Shown here piece by piece: positions 1 to 3,718 of a stretch of 6,500 nucleotides of DNA (position 1 is the stretch's first letter; each line of letters opens with the position of its first letter). A program made the position numbers and the translations under genes. The notes beneath the pieces are model-generated. The model saw only the letters and a list, made by a program, of their open reading frames with translations, had not been told where the DNA came from and made no database searches. This DNA comes from Candidatus Moraniibacteriota bacterium (GTDB taxonomy: Bacteria; Patescibacteriota; Minisyncoccia; Moranbacterales; GCA-2747515), in contig JAUVJK010000048.1 of assembly GCA_030592425.1 (NCBI GenBank), forward strand, positions 1 to 6,500. The letters are read 5' to 3'.

Positions 1-88
1 ACTTACTGGAATAGCTGATATTCGCCAAACTCGTTCGTGGGGCGCTCGAATTGCTCTGCACAGAGAAATTGCACTACACATCAAGTAA
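1..88 (+). CDS. C-terminal fragment of an unidentified protein
   Basis: An open frame enters from the left edge (codons from position 2) and runs 28 residues to a TAA at 86-88. The visible tail contains IADIRQTRSWGARIALHR and is rich in Arg, Ile, Leu and His, as expected of a folded basic C-terminus. A strong intrinsic terminator begins 15 bp after the stop, which supports a real gene end here. The fragment is too short to name the family, and I do not recognise it. Confidence 0.6.
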   Translation, partial: LTGIADIRQTRSWGARIALHREIALHIK

Positions 89-102
89 GAAACACTCTCT
101 TT

Positions 103-141
103 TGTCCCGTATAGCATCAATTGCTATACGGGACATTTTTT
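103..141 (+). terminator. Strong Rho-independent terminator
   Basis: A perfect 14-bp stem (103-116 with 122-135) with a 5-nt loop is followed by six Ts (136-141). It sits just after the stop codon at 88 and ends the + strand gene that enters from the left. Confidence 0.93.
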
Positions 142-284
142 ATATAATAATTGCATTACTACCAAACTGATTGTTTAAACAACTCCATTGAACTATATCA
201 CATCGACACAGTCTCAAATTCATTGCTCTATTCAGAAGAATCGTAGTGTTGGATCGGCCTTGGATGGTAAAATATGAAGAGATA
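142..284. other. Intergenic spacer without a gene
   Basis: No credible coding frame is seen between the left terminator and the helicase terminator. The only notable pattern is a perfect 12-bp palindrome, TTGTTTAAACAA, at 171-182. A TATAAT box at 143-148 with TTGCTA 16 bp upstream could be a + strand promoter, but it overlaps the terminator and no + strand gene follows it, so it may be chance in AT-rich DNA. Confidence 0.5.
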
Positions 285-320
285 AAAAAGAATGACATCA
301 TTAATGACATCATTCTTTTT
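285..320 (-). terminator. Terminator of the helicase gene, possibly bidirectional
   Basis: An 11-bp outer stem (285-295 with 310-320) is followed by a 2x2 internal loop and a 3-bp inner stem with a TTAA loop. Read on the - strand it lies about 20 nt after the helicase stop and ends in a U-run (A-run 284-289 on +). The + strand also has five Ts at 316-320. The hairpin is built from a tandem 12-bp repeat (291-302 and 303-314), each copy being nearly palindromic. Confidence 0.8.
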
Positions 321-339
321 ATGAGAAGTAATTTCTTTC

Positions 340-1563
340 TTACTTTCTTTTTCCACCGCCGCCTCCTCGGTGTTGATGTGGTACAAAGGTCATTGCGTGA
401 CCAGTGCGGCCTGCACGCCCCGCACGTCCGATGCGATGCACATAGTCAGTATAACTCTGAGGTGTTTCGTAATTGATCACATGTGTAATATCCACAACAT
501 CAATGCCGCGTGCCGCAACATCTGTAGCGACAAGAATCGTCACATGGTTATTCTTAAACTTATTGAGAGCGCGCTGTCGTTGTCCTTGTGATTTATTGCC
601 GTGAATGGCATCTGCTTGAAAACCACGAGCACATAGATCTTTCGTCAAACGGTTAACGCCTCTCTTTGTTTCATCAAAGATCAGCATTTTTCCTTTCCTA
701 TTATTTACCAAGATGTCATGAAGGAGATCGATCTTCTCATTATTTGATTTGTATTGCACAATGCTTTGTTCGACATTATCACTCGTCACACCTGTTTTTA
801 CAGAGATCATTTTAGGATCTTTCGAAAACTCCTTGATCAATGTACGCACTTTATCGTCCATCGTTGCAGAGAAGAAGAATGACTGGCGCTCTGATTTCAT
901 CTTGCCAAGAATCGTACGCATATCATTCACAAATCCCATATCAAGCATACGATCCACTTCATCAAGGACGACTGTATCAAACTTCTGTAATTGTAATTTT
1001 TTCTTTTCGCTATGATCTTTGATGCGTCCAGGTGTGCCAACGACAATTTGAGGATTATGCGCAAGCTCTCGTAATTGCGGTCCCATCTTCGCACCACCAA
1101 TGAGAAGTGCTGTATGAAGACCACTTCCGATACAGAGGGTTTTTATTTCATCAAGGATTTGCCCTGCAAGTTCTCGTGTTGGTGCCATGATCAAGACACG
1201 AGAAGATCGATTGGTTAGCAGTCGTTGCAAGACAGGAATGGCAAAAGCAACCGTTTTTCCCGTCCCAGTATTAGCGATCCCGATCACATCGTGACCTTCA
1301 AGCCCTACAGGGATTGATTGGTCTTGGATTGGTGACGGTATCACAAATCCCTTTTTTACAATATTTTTGTGCAAAAGTGGATCAACCTTAAAATCGTCAA
1401 ATTTATGTTTGGCGATATACTTTTGTTCTACGGAAGGCTTCGCTGCCTTCACAAATTTAGAAGGATGAATATTTTCCTTTCGAGGTCCACGACGACGCAT
1501 ATTGCGTCGCGCACCAGATTGTCGACGACCACCACCTGGGCGACGTCCTTTTTGATAAGCCAT
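340..1563 (-). CDS. DEAD-box ATP-dependent RNA helicase (RhlE-like)
   Basis: This 407-residue protein is an ATP-driven RNA-unwinding enzyme of helicase superfamily 2, of the kind acting in ribosome assembly, mRNA decay and cold adaptation. Visible motifs in order are the Q motif region (F58 to Q80), motif I ANTGTGKT (97-104), Ia PTRELA (128-133), Ib TPGR (177-180), motif II DEVD (201-204), III SAT (232-234), motif V around ATDVAARGID (346-355) and motif VI HRIGRAGR (376-383). Motif II reads DEVD rather than DEAD. The N-terminus (about 1-30) is very Arg/Gly-rich and the C-terminus ends in a Gly stretch and KRK, both typical RNA-binding extensions. The frame could extend 28 residues upstream to 1647, but the start at 1563 is preferred: a TATAAT box lies at 1586-1591, inside that extension, and the extra residues look non-family. 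No Shine-Dalgarno sequence is evident. The general function is secure; the exact subfamily is not. Confidence 0.95.
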   Translation of the reverse strand: MAYQKGRRPGGGRRQSGARRNMRRRGPRKENIHPSKFVKAAKPSVEQKYIAKHKFDDFKVDPLLHKNIVKKGFVIPSPIQDQSIPVGLEGHDVIGIANTGTGKTVAFAIPVLQRLLTNRSSRVLIMAPTRELAGQILDEIKTLCIGSGLHTALLIGGAKMGPQLRELAHNPQIVVGTPGRIKDHSEKKKLQLQKFDTVVLDEVDRMLDMGFVNDMRTILGKMKSERQSFFFSATMDDKVRTLIKEFSKDPKMISVKTGVTSDNVEQSIVQYKSNNEKIDLLHDILVNNRKGKMLIFDETKRGVNRLTKDLCARGFQADAIHGNKSQGQRQRALNKFKNNHVTILVATDVAARGIDVVDITHVINYETPQSYTDYVHRIGRAGRAGRTGHAMTFVPHQHRGGGGGKRK

Positions 1564-1585
1564 TGAAGACTGAATCTTAAAAATA

Positions 1586-1616
1586 ATTATAGTTCTACAT
1601 TGTTCACAGATGAACA
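1586..1616 (-). promoter_or_regulatory. Promoter of the helicase gene with an overlapping inverted repeat
   Basis: On the - strand a perfect TATAAT (1586-1591) lies 17 bp downstream of TTCATC (1609-1614), a 3/6 match to the -35 consensus. The predicted start near 1579 gives a leader of about 16 nt before the ATG at 1563. A perfect inverted repeat, TGTTCA-CAGA-TGAACA (1601-1616), covers the -35 position and is placed where a repressor would bind. The operator role is inference. Confidence 0.6.
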
Positions 1617-1649
1617 GCGAAAAACAATAACTACGCGGATTCATCAATT

Positions 1650-1810
1650 TGAGGAAGCTCTGCGAAACCCCATAATTGCAAAGTTCTCAAAATTCTGGCG
1701 AAAATCATTTTTTTTCGAAAAGATTTGTCTAGACAAGTTTTTCTCGAAAAAAATGGTTTGCAGACGAATTTTGAGGATTATGGTTTATGTGGTTTTGTAG
1801 AGGTTCCTGA
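1650..1810. repeat. 161-nt imperfect palindrome (MITE-like or long-hairpin element)
   Basis: The two halves are inverted copies of each other about a centre at 1730/1731. The centre is the perfect 12-bp palindrome TTGTCTAGACAA (1725-1736). Long paired blocks include 1707-1726 with 1735-1754 (bulges in an A/T run), 1684-1695 with 1766-1777, and the outermost 1650-1668 with 1792-1810, where only two of 19 positions cannot pair once G-U is allowed. Complementarity breaks down outside 1650 and 1810, so the element has defined ends. No transposase is present and no clear target-site duplication is seen. An open frame crossing it (1600-1800, +) is not considered a gene. It could be a decayed MITE, an ERIC-type intergenic repeat or a hairpin RNA. 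Confidence 0.75.
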
Positions 1811-1880
1811 ACAAGTATCTAAATGTAACACACTTTTAATAAGTCGTCAAGCCTCGATGTTAAATTATACTAGAAAGTTG

Positions 1881-1908
1881 AAAAGCTCCATCATTTGATG
1901 AAGCTTTT
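1881..1908 (-). terminator. Hairpin terminator after the small membrane gene
   Basis: The stem pairs 1881-1887 with 1902-1908 and 1889-1892 with 1897-1900, with one C/A mismatch and an ATTT loop. It starts three bases past the stop codon of the - strand gene at 1911. The U-run is only four long on the - strand and five on the +, so it is a modest, possibly bidirectional terminator. Confidence 0.65.
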
Positions 1909-1910
1909 TG

Positions 1911-2111
1911 TTAGATATATTTCCCCACTATTTTCTTCAAACTAATATAAAACAGTTTTATGAAGAAAATAAAGAGCGAAAAGACAAACATCCATGTTGG
2001 CGTAAAAAGCTTGAATGGATCAGCTCTTCCAATAGCCTTTACAAAGCCTTTCCCGCGTCTCTTTACGGGAACGAAAGCTTTTGCAATATCCTGTTTCATT
2101 GTTTTACACAT
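1911..2111 (-). CDS. Small single-pass membrane protein, function unknown
   Basis: This 66-residue protein is not recognised. Its N-terminal two-thirds is basic (KRRGKGFVKAIGR, about 17-29) with no acidic cluster. A single hydrophobic segment, WMFVFSLFIFFIKLFYISL (about 40-58), is followed by a short Lys-rich tail (LKKIVGKYI). It is therefore probably an inner-membrane protein with positively charged ends. The case for a real gene is good for its size: a GAGG Shine-Dalgarno at 2119-2122 sits 7 nt before the ATG, a promoter (TGGACA, 17 bp, TATATT) lies upstream, and a hairpin terminator follows at once. It is flanked by RNA-binding cold-shock-type genes but is not in an operon with them. The long F/I/L run could partly reflect AT-rich composition. 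Confidence 0.7.
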   Translation of the reverse strand: MCKTMKQDIAKAFVPVKRRGKGFVKAIGRADPFKLFTPTWMFVFSLFIFFIKLFYISLKKIVGKYI

Positions 2112-2118
2112 TATCTTT

Positions 2119-2122
2119 CCTC
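2119..2122 (-). promoter_or_regulatory. Shine-Dalgarno site deciding the start of the small membrane gene
   Basis: GAGG on the - strand, 7 nt upstream of the ATG at 2111, selects this ATG over the internal Met5 at 2099, which has no comparable site. It is one of the two clear Shine-Dalgarno sequences in the window. Confidence 0.7.
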
Positions 2123-2167
2123 ACTGTAAAGTTAGATGATTTCGAAAATATTATTAAAGAACTACAT

Positions 2168-2196
2168 AATATAGCACAGATCATAACAAATGTCCA
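2168..2196 (-). promoter_or_regulatory. Promoter of the small membrane gene
   Basis: TGGACA (2191-2196, 5/6 match to TTGACA) and TATATT (2168-2173, 5/6 match to TATAAT) are separated by exactly 17 bp on the - strand. Transcription would start near 2161, leaving a leader of about 50 nt that includes the ribosome binding site. Confidence 0.7.
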
Positions 2197-2238
2197 GTGC
2201 ACAGATACTGGTAGAAAAATCCTTTTTAATAAAAAACA

Positions 2239-2271
2239 AAAAAAGCTTCAACGTAATGTTAAAGCTTTTTT
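2239..2271 (-). terminator. Rho-independent terminator of the cold-shock gene
   Basis: A 10-bp stem (2239-2248 with 2262-2271) is capped by three more pairs after one mismatch, with a 5-nt GTAAT loop. On the - strand it follows the cold-shock stop by about 14 nt and runs into a U-rich stretch (A-rich 2231-2240 on +). Confidence 0.88.
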
Positions 2272-2285
2272 ATTGTAATAGCGTA

Positions 2286-2486
2286 CTAGACGCGTGTTAC
2301 GTTTACTGCATTTTGTCCTTTTGGACCGTCTGCAAGCTCAAATTCAACTTTGTCGCCTTCTTTCAAGTCATTGAAATCTACATCTTGTAGTTCATTGGCA
2401 TGAAAAAATAGATCTTTGTCTTCACCCTCGCGAGTGATAAACCCAAATCCACGATCAGTCAATCGAGCAATTGTTCCTGTTTCCAT
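2286..2486 (-). CDS. Cold-shock domain protein (CspA family)
   Basis: The 66-residue protein is a complete single cold-shock domain, a five-stranded OB-fold that binds single-stranded RNA/DNA and melts RNA secondary structure in the cytoplasm. RNP1 is visible as RGFGFI (12-17) and RNP2 as DLFFH (25-29), with the usual aromatic residues F14, F16, F27, F28 and H29. The length matches the family. The start at 2486 (METGTIARL) fits the family N-terminus. A GTG five codons upstream (2501) would add MNNCK and cannot be excluded. No Shine-Dalgarno precedes either start. Weak -10-like boxes (TATATT 2508-2513, TATAGT 2515-2520) lie just upstream without a good -35. It has its own terminator, so it is monocistronic. 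Family membership is secure; whether it is cold-inducible is inference. Confidence 0.95.
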   Translation of the reverse strand: METGTIARLTDRGFGFITREGEDKDLFFHANELQDVDFNDLKEGDKVEFELADGPKGQNAVNVTRV

Positions 2487-2588
2487 TTTGCAATTGTTCA
2501 CGAATTAAATATACACTATAAGCAAAGAAGAGTATCGCTAGCCCACTATTGCAAAATATTGTAGTGCTCAAAGAATACTACGGTATAG

Positions 2589-2619
2589 ACTTATTGTCAA
2601 GCGTCTAAGACCAATAAGT
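2589..2619 (-). terminator. Hairpin after the TrmB-family gene, no U-run
   Basis: ACTTATTG (2589-2596) pairs perfectly with 2612-2619. After a one-base bulge two more pairs close a 10-nt loop. It lies about 15 nt after the - strand stop at 2634. No U-run follows, so it is either an imperfect terminator or an mRNA 3'-end structure. A second, competing 6-bp hairpin (2615-2620 with 2626-2631) overlaps it. Confidence 0.45.
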
Positions 2620-2633
2620 ATTTCTTACTTAGA

Positions 2634-3353
2634 TTACAACGTCCTAAAAAGCATTTTAAAGATGTCTCGCTGAAATTGTGCAAGAACTGGATTTTCAATG
2701 ATCGTTGCAATTGGCTGATCATAATCAATGAATGCGATCTTGTCACCATAGATGACCTGCGATACATCATAGTCAAAAGGATAAAATTCTTTTGGCACAA
2801 CCTTAAGTTCTACATCGAGACTCTTCTCATGAGAACTTGCATGGTCAGGACTTGCGATCACAAAGCGTTCAAGTTCCTTTGCGTCACGTTGCTTCTCATA
2901 ATCACGCGGCAAACCAACACGCTCAATATCACCACGGTCCATAGAACTATAGCGATAGAAGACATCTCCTTTTTTTAGTGTGTCCACAATATCATCATAC
3001 ACAGCTCTCACACCCTCTTTCCCATCGAGACGCCGCACAACTGGTCGTTTCTTACTTTGGATCTTTTCCAGCTCTGGAATGATCGCATCCAATTCCCCAC
3101 GTACACCTTCCAAGAGAAAACGTAAACGACTTGGTGATTCAGCGCCATAGTGAATCAGCTTACCAATCTGCCGTTCGTTCACAAGACCTTTTTCTTTGAG
3201 GATTGGAAGTGCCTGATAAATTGCCGGTCGGTGAATCGTACTTTTTCGTGCGATCATAGAAATCGTTTGTGTACCACCCTTCAGGAGCGTAAGATAAATC
3301 TTTGCTTCGTTCTTCGAAAGCCCTATTGCTGTAAGTAATTTCGTGAGTTTCAT
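2634..3353 (-). CDS. TrmB-family winged-helix transcriptional regulator
   Basis: The 239-residue protein has the TrmB layout. Residues 1-70 form a winged helix (LTAIGLSKNEAKIYLTLLKGGTQTIS, then IHRPAIYQALPILKEKGLV as the recognition region). Residues 76-102 are a charged, leucine-rich dimerisation helix. Residues 106-239 form a C-terminal effector domain ending in the family-typical VIYGDKIAFIDY and NPVLAQFQRDIFKMLF. TrmB proteins bind DNA as dimers and, in the archaeal examples, respond to sugars; the ligand here cannot be read from sequence. The ATG at 3353 fits the family N-terminus but has no Shine-Dalgarno. A promoter (TTGCTT, 17 bp, TATACT) lies about 25 bp upstream. It is divergent from the Band 7 gene across a shared 365-bp region, so regulation of itself and possibly of that gene is plausible. 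Confidence 0.92.
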   Translation of the reverse strand: MKLTKLLTAIGLSKNEAKIYLTLLKGGTQTISMIARKSTIHRPAIYQALPILKEKGLVNERQIGKLIHYGAESPSRLRFLLEGVRGELDAIIPELEKIQSKKRPVVRRLDGKEGVRAVYDDIVDTLKKGDVFYRYSSMDRGDIERVGLPRDYEKQRDAKELERFVIASPDHASSHEKSLDVELKVVPKEFYPFDYDVSQVIYGDKIAFIDYDQPIATIIENPVLAQFQRDIFKMLFRTL

Positions 3354-3373
3354 AATTGTATTAAATATTTACA

Positions 3374-3408
3374 ACTTTTAGTATATATTAAAGTAGTATT
3401 TAAAGCAA
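3374..3408 (-). promoter_or_regulatory. Promoter of the TrmB-family gene with a possible operator
   Basis: TTGCTT (3403-3408) and TATACT (3380-3385) are 17 bp apart on the - strand, placing the start near 3373, about 20 nt before the ATG. A 21-bp imperfect palindrome (3374-3394, arms ACTTT/AAAGT) overlaps the -10. A 10-bp direct repeat, AGTATTTAAA, occurs at 3395-3404 and again at 3461-3470, next to the opposite promoter. These could be regulator binding sites, but the region is very AT-rich. Confidence 0.5.
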
Positions 3409-3451
3409 TATCTCTCTATATATGTATTATTAGTACATTCTGCACTATATA

Positions 3452-3482
3452 TTTACACAAAGTATTTAAAACTTGCTATAGT
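3452..3482 (+). promoter_or_regulatory. Promoter driving the structured leader
   Basis: TTTACA (3452-3457, 5/6 match to TTGACA) precedes an extended -10, TGC-TATAGT (3474-3482), with a 19-bp spacer, which the extended -10 could tolerate. The start would be near 3489, just upstream of the structured RNA segment. Confidence 0.6.
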
Positions 3483-3492
3483 TTAAATAGAA

Positions 3493-3597
3493 ATGAAGAG
3501 CGAAAAGATTGCACGTACATTACAAAGTTTATCAAATGTGAAACCACAGGAAAATTCCTTGCAAGACTTTTCCCGTGGGTATTTTATTCACATTTGA
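3493..3597 (+). CDS. 34-codon mini-ORF inside the structured leader
   Basis: The frame begins ATG AAG AGC and ends at TGA (3595-3597), giving a peptide that starts MKSEKIARTLQSLSNVKPQ and ends FSRGYFIHI. It has no Shine-Dalgarno, and its start would lie only about 4 nt after the predicted transcript start, so translation would be nearly leaderless. The stop lies in the 3' arm of fold A, so a translating ribosome would open that structure, as in a leader peptide. No run of a single amino acid suggests a classical amino-acid attenuator. It could equally be a chance frame within a structured RNA. Confidence 0.25.
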   Translation: MKSEKIARTLQSLSNVKPQENSLQDFSRGYFIHI

Positions 3598-3620
3598 TGC
3601 CCACGTATAAAAAGTCTTGC

Positions 3621-3649
3621 AAAGAGCATTCCTTAAGGAATGCTCTTTT
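3621..3649 (+). terminator. Intrinsic terminator ahead of the Band 7 gene
   Basis: A perfect 12-bp stem (3621-3632 with 3637-3648) with a TTAA loop ends in TTTT (3646-3649). It stands about 70 bp before the Band 7 start and after the upstream promoter, a position typical of attenuators. The U-run is short, so partial readthrough is likely. Confidence 0.8.
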
Positions 3650-3652
3650 CGT

Positions 3653-3682
3653 TCGTTACATCGTCAATTCTGACAGTAACGA
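3653..3682 (+). promoter_or_regulatory. Leader hairpin between terminator and ribosome binding site
   Basis: A 7-bp stem (3653-3659 with 3676-3682), a small internal loop and a 4-bp stem (GTCA 3663-3666 with TGAC 3671-3674) close on an ATTC loop. It leaves the ribosome binding site at 3708 free. CTGACA (3670-3675) within it resembles a -35, but no good -10 follows, so a separate Band 7 promoter here is weakly supported. Confidence 0.5.
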
Positions 3683-3707
3683 TCACCTCGTACTTTTACA
3701 ACTCAAT

Positions 3708-3712
3708 AGGAG
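3708..3712 (+). promoter_or_regulatory. Ribosome binding site of the Band 7 gene
   Basis: AGGAG lies 6 nt before the ATG at 3719. It is the strongest Shine-Dalgarno sequence in the window and fixes the start. Confidence 0.9.
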
Positions 3713-3718
3713 ACTACT

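Larger units (their letters stand above)
1564..1910. other. Intergenic region between helicase and small membrane gene
   Basis: This 347-bp gap holds the helicase promoter (1586-1616), the long palindrome (1650-1810), an AT-rich stretch of about 70 bp in which I see nothing firm, and a hairpin terminator (1881-1908). No protein-coding gene is supported. Confidence 0.6.
3489..3655 (+). ncRNA. Candidate structured RNA: attenuator leader or stand-alone small RNA
   Basis: About 165 nt follow a promoter and end at an intrinsic terminator. Two long hairpins compete. Fold A has a perfect 12-bp stem (3531-3542 with 3587-3598) enclosing an inner stem (3544-3554 with 3568-3578, one mismatch). Fold B has a perfect 13-bp stem (3559-3571 with 3610-3622) enclosing 3574-3579 with 3600-3605. 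They share bases and cannot coexist. A third pairing, 3498-3508 with 3644-3654 (11 bp, one G-U), would take over the last five bases of the terminator stem and its U-run, as an antiterminator would. I recognise no known riboswitch, T-box or 6S consensus. Either it controls readthrough into the Band 7 gene, or it is an independent small RNA. Pairings were found by eye; the function is inference. Confidence 0.55.
3354..3718. other. Divergent intergenic region between TrmB and Band 7 genes
   Basis: This 365-bp stretch holds, from left to right, the TrmB promoter and possible operator (3374-3408), AT-rich DNA with repeated AGTATTTAAA, a + strand promoter (3452-3482), a 34-codon mini-ORF (3493-3597), overlapping hairpins and an intrinsic terminator (3531-3649), a further hairpin (3653-3682) and the Band 7 ribosome binding site (3708-3712). 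It contains no conventional gene. Confidence 0.7.

Noticed and set aside
121..148. TTGCTA and TATAAT 16 bp apart on the + strand
   Set aside because: The elements overlap a terminator stem and U-run, and no + strand gene follows before the convergent helicase gene.
1600..1800. 66-codon + strand open frame across the long palindrome
   Set aside because: It overlaps the helicase promoter and both arms of the palindrome, has no ribosome binding site, and its Lys/Phe-rich product is what the A/T runs of the hairpin would encode by chance.
3544..3622. Known riboswitch, T-box or 6S RNA
   Set aside because: I looked for familiar consensus elements and found none. The long-stem geometry also lacks 6S-like pairing of the extreme ends with a central bubble.
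3452..3718. Classical amino-acid attenuator
   Set aside because: The mini-ORF has no run of a regulatory codon, and fold B shares only two bases with the terminator stem, so it would not act as a standard antiterminator.
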